DNA of 64,000 nt from Rhodanobacteraceae bacterium (GTDB taxonomy: Bacteria; Pseudomonadota; Gammaproteobacteria; Xanthomonadales; Ahniellaceae), in NCBI GenBank assembly GCA_016708465.1, contig JADJFT010000003.1:124001-188000 (forward strand), read 5' to 3'. A program made the position numbers and the translations under genes. Shown piece by piece: positions 10,654 through 19,731 of this stretch (its first letter is position 1; the number at the start of each line of letters is the position of its first letter). Below the pieces are notes generated by a model. That model was not told the origin of the DNA. It searched no databases and saw only the letters and a list, made by a program, of their open reading frames with translations.

Positions 10654-12072
10654 CTACAGCAAGTGCTCGATCGGCAGCCAGGACAACAGCCGCACGCCGG
10701 CGCGTCGCCACCACGACGTGCCGGGTTCAGTGCGATAGTCGTGTTCGCCGTCGTCGTCGCGAATGTGCCAACGCAGGTGGTTGGCGGCATCCAGTCGCAC
10801 CGCATAGCTACCACCGGGGCCGTGGTCGCCGAAGCCTGCAGAACACGCGCGCGCCATCGCGGTGCTCTCGATCATCAAGCCCATTTCGGTATTCAAGCGC
10901 GCCGAGCGTGGGTCGAAATTGAATGAGCCAATAAATACACGTTCGCCGTCGATCGCAAACGTCTTGGCATGCAAGCTCGCCGACGAGCGAATGCGGGTTC
11001 GTCGTCGGCGTGTACGCGGCAACGCGATCAACCGACGCAGTTCGAACAGCGCAATACCGGCGCGCAACAGCGGCACCCGGTGCTTGGCATAGCCGGCATG
11101 GACCGGGCTGACATCTGTGGCCTCCAGCGAGTTGGTCAGCACCGCGACGCGCACGCCTTGGCGAACCAGCCCCGCGAAGAAAGCAACACCGGCCGCTGTT
11201 GGCACGAAGTACGGCGACACCACATGCAGATCGCGTTTCGGTGAACCGAGTATTTCGCGCAGCTTTGGCCAAACCAGTCCGTGGCGGCCGGCGTGACCCA
11301 GCACCTTGGCCGGGTCGTCGCTGATCAAGCGCGTCTCTGCCCATTCAAAGTCAATGCAGCCGCAGAGCAGGTCAGTCACGCAGCGCGGTCGCAGCATGAC
11401 TTCCGATTGCGCCACCGCACGGCGTGAATCGGCAATGCGCGCCAGCGCCTCAGGGCCGACCCGATGCGTACCGAGCACACGTGCCAGCCGTTGCGCGGGG
11501 GCACTGTGCCAATAGCGTTCAAAATCAGCGGTGACATCGTCCACGACCGGGCCAATGGCGAACACATCGAGATCGATGAATTGCACGCCGTCGCCAGTCC
11601 CGAAGTATTCGTCGCCGATGTTGCGCCCACCGACGATGGTCGCGACGCCATCGACGCTGAAGGACTTGTTGTGCATGCGCCGATTCAGGCGCGTGAAATC
11701 AGCGATCAGTCCGAGCCAACGCAGCCGCCGCCATCGGAATGGATTGAATACGCGCACTTCAATGCAATGATGCGTATTCAGTGCTGCCAAAACATCGTCG
11801 AGACCGTCGGTATTGTTGTCGTCGAGCAGCAGGCGCACCTTCACGCCGCGATCGGCGGCGCGCAACAGCGCCTGCAGTAGCAGCGTGCCGGCGTTGTCTT
11901 GGTGCCAGATGTAGTACTGCGCGTCGATCTGGTGTTCGGCGGCATCAGCGAGTTGGATACGCGCCGCGAACGCGTCGCCACCTTCGTCCAATGCAACCAG
12001 TCCCGCCAGACCAGGATGCGCCGCAGTCAGCGGCACGATCGCGTTGGCCAGTCGGGAGCTCAGCGTCAGCAT
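10654..12072 (-). CDS. clsC: Cardiolipin synthase, ClsC/YmdC-type phospholipase D family
   Basis: A 472-residue protein with two HKD motifs: HNKSFSVDG near residue 131, followed by VGGRNIGDEYFG, and HAKTFAIDG near residue 366, followed by GSFNFDPRSARLNTE. The VGGRNIGDEYF sequence and the length match the ClsC (YmdC) branch, which makes cardiolipin from phosphatidylglycerol and phosphatidylethanolamine in E. coli. There is no N-terminal membrane helix, as in ClsC. The start is 18 bases after the stop of the aminotransferase gene, so the two are probably co-transcribed. The substrate is inferred from the family. Confidence 0.82.
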   Translation of the reverse strand: MLTLSSRLANAIVPLTAAHPGLAGLVALDEGGDAFAARIQLADAAEHQIDAQYYIWHQDNAGTLLLQALLRAADRGVKVRLLLDDNNTDGLDDVLAALNTHHCIEVRVFNPFRWRRLRWLGLIADFTRLNRRMHNKSFSVDGVATIVGGRNIGDEYFGTGDGVQFIDLDVFAIGPVVDDVTADFERYWHSAPAQRLARVLGTHRVGPEALARIADSRRAVAQSEVMLRPRCVTDLLCGCIDFEWAETRLISDDPAKVLGHAGRHGLVWPKLREILGSPKRDLHVVSPYFVPTAAGVAFFAGLVRQGVRVAVLTNSLEATDVSPVHAGYAKHRVPLLRAGIALFELRRLIALPRTRRRRTRIRSSASLHAKTFAIDGERVFIGSFNFDPRSARLNTEMGLMIESTAMARACSAGFGDHGPGGSYAVRLDAANHLRWHIRDDDGEHDYRTEPGTSWWRRAGVRLLSWLPIEHLL

Positions 12073-12090
12073 CGCGGGTAAGTTCGGTGA

Positions 12091-13611
12091 TCAGTTCGCC
12101 GCCGGTTTTCGCAGGCGTGCGAACCATGCGGAAACCCGTTTTGTTTTCGCGTCATCATCGCGGATGTGGCAAAACTCGTTGCTCCGCGAGCAGTAGCGAT
12201 AGTCCCGACCCCAGTCGCGATGTTGTCGCGCAACCTCACCGACGGCGTGAACGATTAGGCGCGCCTCGTCGTCGGTCATGGTCGGATGGATCGACACCCG
12301 CACCCAACCCGGCTTATCGGTGAGGTTGCCGGCGTTGATCTGGCAAGTGATCGAGTGCGAATACTCGTGGCTCACACTGAGCAGGTAATGACCGTAAGTG
12401 CCGGCGCAGGAACAGCCGCCGCGACATTGAATGCCGAAGCGATCATTCAGCAGACGCACCGCCAGGTTGTAATGCAGGTCGTCGATGTAGAACGACAGCA
12501 CGCCGAGTCGATGCGGCTGGTTGTCGGCCAGCATGTGCAGGCCCGGAATCGCGCGCAGACCCGGCCACAGGATCGCCAGCAGTTCTCGTTCGCGCGCCAG
12601 CATACGCGCGGCACCCATCGACTCTTTCAATTCGACGCAGAGTGCCGCACGGATCGCCTGCAGGAAGCCGGGCGTGCCGCCGTCTTCGCGCGCCTCGATG
12701 TCATCGACGTACTTGTGCTCGCCCCACGGATTGGTCCAGTCCACGGTGCCGCCGCCGGGATTGTCGGGGATGCGGTTGTGATAGAGCTTCTGGTCGAACA
12801 CCAGCACACCCGGCGTGCCGGGGCCACCGAGAAATTTGTGTGGCGAAAAGAAGATCGCATCGAGGTGTGCGTCGGGCCGGCCGGTTGGGCGCATGTCGAT
12901 GTCGATGTAGGGCGCGCTGCAGGCGAAATCAACAAAGCACAGACCGCCGGCACGATGCATCCGCTCGGCGATGTCGTAGTAGGGCGTGAACAAGCCGGTG
13001 ACGTTCGAACACGACGTCACACTGGCGATCTTGAGCGGGCGCTCGCGGTATTCGTCGAGCAGGCGATCGAGCGCGCCAAGATCGACCGAACCCTGCGCAT
13101 CGGCATCGATCACGCGCACGTCGCACAGTGCTTCCAGCCACGAGGTCTGATTTGAGTGATGCTCCATGTGGCTGACAAACACCACTGGGCGTTCGTGTTC
13201 CGGTTTCAATGCCAAGTCGTGATAGCGCTCATGCACACGCAAGCCGAGGATGCGCTGAAACTTGTTGACCACGGCGGTCATGCCGGTGCCGTAGCAGATC
13301 AGCGCATGATTCGGTCCGGCGTTCACATGCTGCTTGATGCGCTTCAAGGCATGGTGATAGGCCTGCGTCATCGTCGCGCCGGTCTCGCTGGTCTCGGTAT
13401 GCGTATTGCCGACGAAGGGCAAAATCTCATTACGCATCACGTCTTCGAGCGGGCCGTACATACGCCCGCTGGCGGTCCAGTCGGCATAGACGATACGCTG
13501 CGTGCCGCAAGGTGACTCGAACTCCTGATCGATTCCGATGATGTTGCGCCGGAACGGCGCGAACCAGTCCTGCAGCGACGTAGTCGCGGAGATCGATTCG
13601 AGGGCAGACAT
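12091..13611 (-). CDS. Class V aminotransferase / cysteine desulfurase-like PLP enzyme
   Basis: The start is placed at ATG 13611 (MSALESISATTSL), which has TTGGAG nine bases upstream; a TTG five codons earlier is possible. The 506-residue protein has the fold-type I pattern of class V aminotransferases: YADWTASGR near the N-terminus, NTHTETSETGATMT, LICYGTGMTAVVN, and the PLP lysine in FFSPHKFLGGPGTPG near residue 257. A C-rich stretch CRGGCSCAGTYGH lies near 395-410. It is longer than SufS (about 410), and resembles the isopenicillin-N-epimerase-like group. The substrate is unknown. The cardiolipin synthase gene follows closely. Confidence 0.8.
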   Translation of the reverse strand: MSALESISATTSLQDWFAPFRRNIIGIDQEFESPCGTQRIVYADWTASGRMYGPLEDVMRNEILPFVGNTHTETSETGATMTQAYHHALKRIKQHVNAGPNHALICYGTGMTAVVNKFQRILGLRVHERYHDLALKPEHERPVVFVSHMEHHSNQTSWLEALCDVRVIDADAQGSVDLGALDRLLDEYRERPLKIASVTSCSNVTGLFTPYYDIAERMHRAGGLCFVDFACSAPYIDIDMRPTGRPDAHLDAIFFSPHKFLGGPGTPGVLVFDQKLYHNRIPDNPGGGTVDWTNPWGEHKYVDDIEAREDGGTPGFLQAIRAALCVELKESMGAARMLARERELLAILWPGLRAIPGLHMLADNQPHRLGVLSFYIDDLHYNLAVRLLNDRFGIQCRGGCSCAGTYGHYLLSVSHEYSHSITCQINAGNLTDKPGWVRVSIHPTMTDDEARLIVHAVGEVARQHRDWGRDYRYCSRSNEFCHIRDDDAKTKRVSAWFARLRKPAAN

Positions 13612-13810
13612 ACGGGCGAACTCCAAGTGTGCCGCGATTATTCCAGACTGCGCTCAAAACTGTCCGAACGAACATACGGAAACAGGTGATCCATGCGCGG
13701 CGCGATTCCGCCGGTGCCTTCGATCGGGGTGGTGATGGCGGCAGTACCGACCACCGGCGCTGGCGCCCGCCCGGTGTGCAGGGGCGGCACCGTGCGGTTG
13801 CATAACAATC

Positions 13811-13819
13811 TGGTATAGT
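13811..13819 (+). promoter_or_regulatory. Possible extended -10 promoter before the HYR-like protein gene
   Basis: TGGTATAGT fits the extended -10 pattern TGnTATAAT with one mismatch, 62 bases before ATG 13882. No good -35 box is seen at the usual spacing. A T8-CC-A11 tract follows at once. Weak evidence from sequence alone. Confidence 0.3.
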
Positions 13820-13881
13820 TTTTTTTCCAAAAAAAAAAATCGGCATTCTGGGGTTTACGTCGTTCACCATTTGGGGGTTTC

Positions 13882-14748
13882 ATGAAGAAGAAATTTGCAG
13901 GTTCGCTGCTGTCGGGTCTGGGTTTGATGCTGGCGCTTTCCGGAAGCGTCTGGGCCGCGCCCGACCTCATCACGGTCACACTTTCCAGCCCGCAGACGGA
14001 ATACATCCCCGGACAGGACAACACCTTCACCTTCGACGTTGGCATGACCTACTCGGGCGCCGAGTACGTGGACCGCTACCAGTTCGTCTTCCCGGCAGGC
14101 GTGACCATCGTCTCGGCGACCCCTGCGTCCGGAGGAGGTGGCTGCGGGTCCAACGCCGGCGTCCAGACCATCTGTGGCTCGACCGTGTCTTGGGGGAAGA
14201 CAACAGCGACCTGCTCGGGAGCCTTCACCCCCAGCGGCTGCGGCGTCTACACCGCAGCGAACAGCTCATTCACGGTCACGGCCGGCGTGCCGGCGGGCTT
14301 CACTGGACCGATGGCGGTGACCCTCAATAGCGTCGGTGACGGATTCACGTTGCCCGCTGGCACCGAAGACAGCGATGCGGTGACCTTCGCGCAGGGCGGC
14401 GGCTGCACGCTGACCGTCGCCTGCCCGAGCGACCAGACCGCGTCGGCACCTGCGGGCGCGAGCGGTACGGTGGTTAACTTCCCGTCACCAACCACCGGCG
14501 GTACCTGCCCGGGTCCGACGGTCGCCTGCGCGCCGGCGTCGGGCAGCAACTTCAATGTCGGCACCACTCCGGTGACCTGCACGGCAACCGCAGTCGGCGG
14601 CACGCCCACCGCGGTTTGCAACTTCAACGTCACGGTCGGCAACTTGGCGACGCATCAGCCGGTCCCGGCTGGCTCGACCTTCGGCCTTGCCGCGCTCAGC
14701 CTGCTGCTCTTGGGTGCCGCCTTCGTCACCTTGCGCCGCATCGGGTAA
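13882..14748 (+). CDS. Secreted protein with HYR-like domain and CTERM-like membrane tail
   Basis: A 288-residue protein with a signal peptide (MKKKFAGSLLSGLGLMLALS, ending VWAAPDL). The first half resembles DUF11/beta-sandwich secreted domains (YQFVFPAGVTIVSATPASG). The second half is HYR-like (LTVACPSDQTASAPAGASG to GTTPVTCTATA), an immunoglobulin-like fold common in surface proteins. The C-terminus has a VPAGSTFGLAALSLLLLGAA helix then RRIG, like IPTL- or PEP-CTERM tails that are trimmed by exosortase-type enzymes. A G-rich stretch (TTGGGGG) before the ATG can serve as ribosome site. A terminator follows directly. Role unknown. Confidence 0.78.
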   Translation: MKKKFAGSLLSGLGLMLALSGSVWAAPDLITVTLSSPQTEYIPGQDNTFTFDVGMTYSGAEYVDRYQFVFPAGVTIVSATPASGGGGCGSNAGVQTICGSTVSWGKTTATCSGAFTPSGCGVYTAANSSFTVTAGVPAGFTGPMAVTLNSVGDGFTLPAGTEDSDAVTFAQGGGCTLTVACPSDQTASAPAGASGTVVNFPSPTTGGTCPGPTVACAPASGSNFNVGTTPVTCTATAVGGTPTAVCNFNVTVGNLATHQPVPAGSTFGLAALSLLLLGAAFVTLRRIG

Positions 14749-14772
14749 TCCCACGCCGCACCCGCGGTCGTC

Positions 14773-14814
14773 ACGGCCCTCTCCGCTTTGTCCGGGGAGG
14801 GCCGTTTTGTTTTG
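14773..14814 (+). terminator. Rho-independent terminator
   Basis: ACGGCCCTCTCC pairs with GGGGAGGGCCGT (12 bp including one G-T pair) around a nine-base loop, followed by TTTTGTTTT. It lies 24 bases after the stop of the HYR-like protein gene. Confidence 0.9.
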
Positions 14815-15334
14815 CGACTGCTCGGCCCGTTGCGCTCTGTGACGGTGCCACCAATTTCACGTTACCCGCCGCTGCCAACAGCACCGAGCGCTGATCGCTG
14901 GCGAGAGCGACATGCATATCTCTTTGATCGCCCTGATCGGCGCTGGAACGCAGATACCGGGGAAGGGTCGCGTGGGAAATTGCCGGGTTCACCATGGCCG
15001 AAGCTCCTGGCTAACAGCGGGACGCGAACGGAACTGCGCAAACGTCAGTTCGTCGTGCGGAACTTGTGAATGAATGCGTGTCGAATTCAAAAGCGACGTT
15101 GCAAATTTCCGCCGTGAGTACGCGTGAATCTGTTCGGCACTGGAAAAAAATCCAGCGGCGATTCGTACCGCCACGTCGGCTGATCTAGGTATTGCAATTG
15201 TGTATTCCGTCTTTGCGAACCACCCCATTCAGGGGGTCTACGCTTCTTGTCCGTTGCGCTACCTTGAACCCTCACGCGCGTCGGGCTCGATCCGTTTCGC
15301 CAAGCGTTACAGAATGCAAGAAAAGGGGAATGTC
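14815..15334. other. Intergenic stretch, no convincing gene
   Basis: About 520 bases between the terminator and the next start. Short frames exist on both strands, but none has a ribosome site, a familiar motif or convincing codon use. It probably holds the promoter of the following gene; I could not place it. Confidence 0.5.
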
Positions 15335-17935
15335 ATGCGCAATATTTTCGGTACGCTGATGTGCGGATTGATGCTCATCGTCGGCGACGTGCTGGTGTCG
15401 AACGCAGTTGCATCCGTGCCGTCACCCGCCGCGGTCAGTAGTTTTCAACCAAACATCGGGCAGCTCGATGCACGCGTGGCATTCTGGGCCGAGCGCGATG
15501 GCATTGCGTTGTTTGTCACCCGCGACGGCGAGCTGGTGCATCGCTTTGCTGGCAGCGACGGACGCGACTGGGTGATGGTTGAGCGCCTGCACGACGCACA
15601 GTCGATGCACCCGGTTGCCGTCGGCGAGGACGTCACCCGCATTACCCGCATCGACACCGACGGCACGCGCAGCGCCACCACAACTCGGCGCATCAATATC
15701 GGCGAACCGTGGCCGGGCATTCGCGCCGAGCTATGGCTCAGCGACGATCAGTTCGAGAAGCGCTTTGAGCTGGCTGCGGGTGCGAACGCCAAGGCGATCC
15801 GCATGACCTTGGATGGCGTCGACCACATGAGCATTGCCGATGATGGCCAACTGCTACTCGCCACCGGCCTTGGCGACGTGCTGATGAGCGCGCCGATTGC
15901 GTGGCAGAACATCGACGGACGCCGCGTGGACGTGCCCGTGGCCTACGCGTTGGCCGACAGCAAAACCTATGGCTTCAAGCTCGGCGATCACGATGCCAAC
16001 TATCCGCTGACGATCGACCCGATTATTCGCTCGACGTTTGCTGGGTCGAACTCCAGTGATGGGCTGGCGTTCATGTCGATCAATACCGATAGCGTTTATG
16101 TCGCCGGCGGCAGCTATTCCAATAATTTTCCCGGAATGACCGGTGGCTTTCAGCCGACAATCATCTACGACTCGACCAGTCCCAAGCCGAACTTCTTGGT
16201 CGCACGCTTTAGTCTCGACTTGACCACGCTGCATCAGGCCACTTTCTACGGCAAATTCGGCCCCGTCCCCGATAGTGGCGGTATCAGCGCCGGACTGGAA
16301 CTGAAAGGCTTACACGCGACCGACAGCGGTGTTTATATCGCCGGCACAGCGCCGGGCAAAGGCGACCATGTGCGGACCACGCCCGGCGCGTTTCAACCGG
16401 TGGCCAATGGCGGCGCGCAACAAGGCAACAATATCCCGACGGACGGTTTCATCGCTCGCCTGTCGCCCGATCTCACCCAGCTCCAAGCCGGCACCTACTT
16501 TGGAACGGATGATTACGACTCCGTGTGGAGCATGACGGTCGGCAGTGATGCAGTTTTCGTGGCCGGGCAGGCCCGCTCTGCCGTGCTGCCGGGCATCGCC
16601 AACGGTGCGAATCCCGTCAAGCTGTCGGCTGGGTTCAACGCCTACGTTGCCAAAATTTCGTTGGATCTGACGACAGCGATTTCCGCTACCTGGATCAGTG
16701 GCGGCGCTAGCACGATGACGCCGTATGCCTTGACGCTGGGTACTGACGGTTCGGTCTATGTGGGCGGGTCTGGACGCGGCACCTTGGTTGACACGACTGG
16801 CGCCTATCAGCCGACGGGTTCAACCCAGTTTTCGGAGGAGGCATTTGTGACCCACCTCAGTGCTGATCTCGGCACGCACCTTCGTTCCACGTTTCTCGGC
16901 GGAAACACGGCCAATGATCGCATCGACTACCTCAAGTTTGGTGAAGGCAATTTATATGCCTCCGGCACTACTTCAGCATTCAACTTTCCCGTCCCAGCCA
17001 ACGCTGCCGTGCCGGTGCGCACCGCAGGAAGCTCATTCGTTTTTGCACTGTCCGCCGACCTGACGACTCGGGTGGGTGGCACCTACTGGGGCGGCACCAG
17101 CGAGACGGCCGCGGCCCCGACTTTCCTAGGTCGCCTCGCCACCCACGATGGCACGATCTATTTAGCGGGAAACACACGGGCTAACAGCCTTCCGGGCACC
17201 TTGGGCGGCGCGCAGCCGGACAACACCGGAACCCGAATCTGTGGCTACGTGGCGGCGTTCAATCCAACGCTAACCACGATCAAACAGGCCACATATATCG
17301 CCTGTGGCGAACCGGATCGTGACGTGTACGTCAATGATCTGGCGTTCGCGAATAACGCGCTCTATCTCACCGGCACGACGAATCGCGCAACGCTGCCGGG
17401 CAGCGCCACGGGCGCACAGCCGATGAATGCCGGCAGCGGCAATGACGACGGTTTCATTATGATCGCGACTGGTGATCTTGCCGGGCCCAGACCCAATGCT
17501 GATCTTGCCGTCGAGAAAACCGGCAGTCTCGAGCGCGTCGCCAATCACTATGTGCGCTACTGGGTCAGCGTGACCAACAACGGCCCGGACGCCGCCGTTG
17601 ATGCGTTGATTCAGGACACGCTGCCGCCAGAGATCGGCGCCGCAAACTGGATATGCACCGCGTTCAACGGCGCCGTCTGCCCGAATGCGAGCGGCAGCGG
17701 ATCGATCGCTGAGACGGTGACCTTGCCCAATGGTGGACGTCTGGAATACGAATTGTGCGCGCTGGCGATCAATGCCGCCTCCGACATTCTCAACGTCGCC
17801 GCAGCCAGCGTCGCCAGCCACACACTCGCCCCGGTATCCGGCAACAACAGCGACGATGCAGCACTGTTCGACCCGCGCCTGTTTGCCGATGGCTTCGAGT
17901 CCGTTGTGTTGCCGCCGTTCTGTCCGTCGATGTGA
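15335..17935 (+). CDS. Secreted SBBP-type beta-propeller protein with DUF11 domain
   Basis: The ATG at 15335 (MRNIFGTLMCGLMLIVGDV, signal peptide) has AGGGGA just upstream and is preferred over earlier in-frame starts. The N-terminal domain (SSFQPNIGQLDARVAFWAER, LFVTRDGELVHRF) is the N-x-G-Q domain found before SBBP propellers. Repeats of about 55-65 residues follow (VAGGSYSNNFPG, IAGTAPGKGD, VFVAGQARSAVLPG, LTGTTNRATLPG). A DUF11 domain lies near 745-840 (ADLAVEKTG, VSVTNNGPDAAVDA). The protein ends LFADGFESVVLPPFCPSM, so the F-x-D-G-F-E motif is 13 residues from the end. About 866 residues. Extracellular adhesion or scaffold role is likely but unproven. Confidence 0.83.
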   Translation: MRNIFGTLMCGLMLIVGDVLVSNAVASVPSPAAVSSFQPNIGQLDARVAFWAERDGIALFVTRDGELVHRFAGSDGRDWVMVERLHDAQSMHPVAVGEDVTRITRIDTDGTRSATTTRRINIGEPWPGIRAELWLSDDQFEKRFELAAGANAKAIRMTLDGVDHMSIADDGQLLLATGLGDVLMSAPIAWQNIDGRRVDVPVAYALADSKTYGFKLGDHDANYPLTIDPIIRSTFAGSNSSDGLAFMSINTDSVYVAGGSYSNNFPGMTGGFQPTIIYDSTSPKPNFLVARFSLDLTTLHQATFYGKFGPVPDSGGISAGLELKGLHATDSGVYIAGTAPGKGDHVRTTPGAFQPVANGGAQQGNNIPTDGFIARLSPDLTQLQAGTYFGTDDYDSVWSMTVGSDAVFVAGQARSAVLPGIANGANPVKLSAGFNAYVAKISLDLTTAISATWISGGASTMTPYALTLGTDGSVYVGGSGRGTLVDTTGAYQPTGSTQFSEEAFVTHLSADLGTHLRSTFLGGNTANDRIDYLKFGEGNLYASGTTSAFNFPVPANAAVPVRTAGSSFVFALSADLTTRVGGTYWGGTSETAAAPTFLGRLATHDGTIYLAGNTRANSLPGTLGGAQPDNTGTRICGYVAAFNPTLTTIKQATYIACGEPDRDVYVNDLAFANNALYLTGTTNRATLPGSATGAQPMNAGSGNDDGFIMIATGDLAGPRPNADLAVEKTGSLERVANHYVRYWVSVTNNGPDAAVDALIQDTLPPEIGAANWICTAFNGAVCPNASGSGSIAETVTLPNGGRLEYELCALAINAASDILNVAAASVASHTLAPVSGNNSDDAALFDPRLFADGFESVVLPPFCPSM

Positions 17936-18029
17936 CTTGCATCGGGGATTCGTCGCGCAGCATGTGAGCAGGTTGCTTGACGGAGTGAACCCGCAGCGTA
18001 GACTGCCCAACACAGGGGGCTTTGGATTT

Positions 18030-18064
18030 CCTGTGCTTGGAGATCGGCACCCTGTTCTTGGAGA
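18030..18064 (+). repeat. Two 14-base direct repeats, 21-base period, before the cyclase gene
   Basis: CCTGTGCTTGGAGA (18030-18043) and CCTGTTCTTGGAGA (18051-18064) differ at one base. The second copy contains the ribosome site GGAGA of the diguanylate cyclase gene (ATG 18071). The two-helical-turn spacing would suit a dimeric repressor, or the repeat may have no function. Confidence 0.5.
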
Positions 18065-18070
18065 ACGTCG

Positions 18071-19363
18071 ATGCGCCACGAGCCCTTGTCGTCCCCAACG
18101 ACCATAGCTGCACTCCCCGATGTCCGCGATGACAACCGCAGGCTCTGGTTCGTCCTGCTGGCCGTGATCACGGCGCACGCCTTCGTGACCGCACTGTTTT
18201 GGTCTTGGCTGCCGCTATCTGGCTGGGCACCGCAATTGTTCAGCAGCAGCGTGGTGCTGCTGACCCTGATCGTGCCTGCGTTCTGGTTCGGGATCTATCG
18301 TCCGATCACACGCTCATTTGCCACCGCACGCGAGGGGGCACGCCGCGATCTGGATGCGCTGCAGGAGCGGCTGCGGGTGCATGACCTCGACGTCCGCCTC
18401 ACCGCCGCGCTGAACATCGCGGAAGACGAAACGGCGGTACTTCGCATCGCGCACCAAGCCTTGGCCATCGCCACCGATGGTGCACCGGCGCAGCTGTTGC
18501 TGGCTGATAGCAGCGACGGTCAGATCCGCCATTCGCTGGTCGTCGGAAATCTCGGGGACGATGCGCGCTGCGTGATCAATCGCCCTTGCGATTGTCCATT
18601 GGTACGCCGTGGCATGGGCACCGTATTCGAGGACAGCATGGTTCTGAGCGCCTGCCGCGGTCTCAATGGACCGATCGCTGCCGATTGCGCTGCGGCATGC
18701 ACGCCGATCACGGTGTCTGGCAACGGTGTCGGCATGGTACGCGCACTCGGCACCTCCGGTGATCCGACGCTGTACCGCCTGTTGCAGTCGCTGAACACCG
18801 CGGCCCATCACATCGGCTCGCGGCTTTCCGTGATCCGCTCGATGGCGGCCTCGGAACGCAAGGCAGCAACCGATCCGTTGACCGGCGCAGCCAACCGCCG
18901 CAGCGCCGAACAGCGTCTCGACGAACTCGTACACAGCGGCGGTTCGTACGCCGTGGTCATGATCGACATCGACCACTTCAAACTGGTGAACGATCGTCAT
19001 GGCCACGAGGTCGGCGACCGCGCCCTGAAGCTGTTGGTTGGGACAATGCGCCCACTGATGCGAGGTGAAGACCTGCTATGCCGCTACGGTGGCGAGGAAT
19101 TTCTGCTGGTGTTGCCGAGCGCCGACGCAGTCGCGGCGGGTGAACTGATGCAGCGCGTGCGCAATGCGCTGCCGGGTGCCTGCGTGCACGATGGCGTACC
19201 AGTCTTCACGATCAGCGCCGGGATTGCGAGCGAGCGGAACGGCAGCAACCCACAGGTACAACTGCGCGCCGCCGACCAAGCGCTTTACCAGGCCAAGCGC
19301 GATGGCCGCGATCGAGTGGTGCTCGCGCCTGTGCCGGAGTCGCGGATGCTCGCGACACCCTGA
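18071..19363 (+). CDS. Membrane-anchored GAF-GGDEF diguanylate cyclase
   Basis: A 430-residue protein. Two membrane helices lie near residues 25-48 and 55-78. A GAF-like sensory region follows (about 110-260), with a cluster of cysteines (CVINRPCDCPL, CAAACTP) that could bind a metal or cofactor. The GGDEF domain (about 265-425) has DPLTGAANRR, the active-site GGEEF near residue 340 and the inhibitory site R-G-E-D five residues before it. It should make cyclic di-GMP and be product-inhibited. GGAGA precedes the ATG by six bases. The gene stands alone between the SBBP-type protein gene and the ABC exporter gene. Confidence 0.88.
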   Translation: MRHEPLSSPTTIAALPDVRDDNRRLWFVLLAVITAHAFVTALFWSWLPLSGWAPQLFSSSVVLLTLIVPAFWFGIYRPITRSFATAREGARRDLDALQERLRVHDLDVRLTAALNIAEDETAVLRIAHQALAIATDGAPAQLLLADSSDGQIRHSLVVGNLGDDARCVINRPCDCPLVRRGMGTVFEDSMVLSACRGLNGPIAADCAAACTPITVSGNGVGMVRALGTSGDPTLYRLLQSLNTAAHHIGSRLSVIRSMAASERKAATDPLTGAANRRSAEQRLDELVHSGGSYAVVMIDIDHFKLVNDRHGHEVGDRALKLLVGTMRPLMRGEDLLCRYGGEEFLLVLPSADAVAAGELMQRVRNALPGACVHDGVPVFTISAGIASERNGSNPQVQLRAADQALYQAKRDGRDRVVLAPVPESRMLATP

Positions 19364-19532
19364 TACCCACGGCGCGCAACCGCGTCCATCGCAATCATCC
19401 GGAAACCGCCTTCGGGCCGGTGTACACGCCAAGTTGTCCCAGTCGAGGAGCGCGCATGGCTGCTTGGTGCGGCGCCGCACCGCACCGCACAATTTGGTCG
19501 GGCGGGCTCGCGCGCGACGTTAGAAGCGGCCG

Positions 19533-19720
19533 GCTATTGCGGCTCCTCAAAGCTGTCGCTGAATAGCTGGTCAGAGAACAGTACGTAGACTGCACCTCGG
19601 CTGCTTTCATAAAAAGTCGCGACGAACAGAACCTGCCCGAACTGCTGCAAGGCGACGCCGGCCGTGGTGGATAGACATCCTGCGATGCACAGGGGTATCG
19701 CGATCCAGCGAATCTTCCGC
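19533..19720 (-). pseudogene. Short secreted-protein fragment ending in LFSDSFEEPQ, no normal start
   Basis: The minus strand reads RKIRWIAIPLCIAGCLST, like a signal peptide, then VALQQFGQVLFVATFYESS, and ends DQLFSDSFEEPQ at a TAG (19533-19535). The tail matches the F-x-[DN]-[GS]-F-E motif of other secreted proteins here. No ATG, GTG or TTG precedes the signal-like part in frame; only ATT is available. It may be a decayed or frameshifted small gene. The rest of 19364-19731 shows nothing convincing. Confidence 0.4.
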
Positions 19721-19731
19721 GTGATCGACGG

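Noticed and set aside
13819..13839. T8-CC-A11 tract as a terminator or hairpin
   Set aside because: A pure T/A stem with a two-base loop is too weak, and it lies just after a possible promoter of the next gene.
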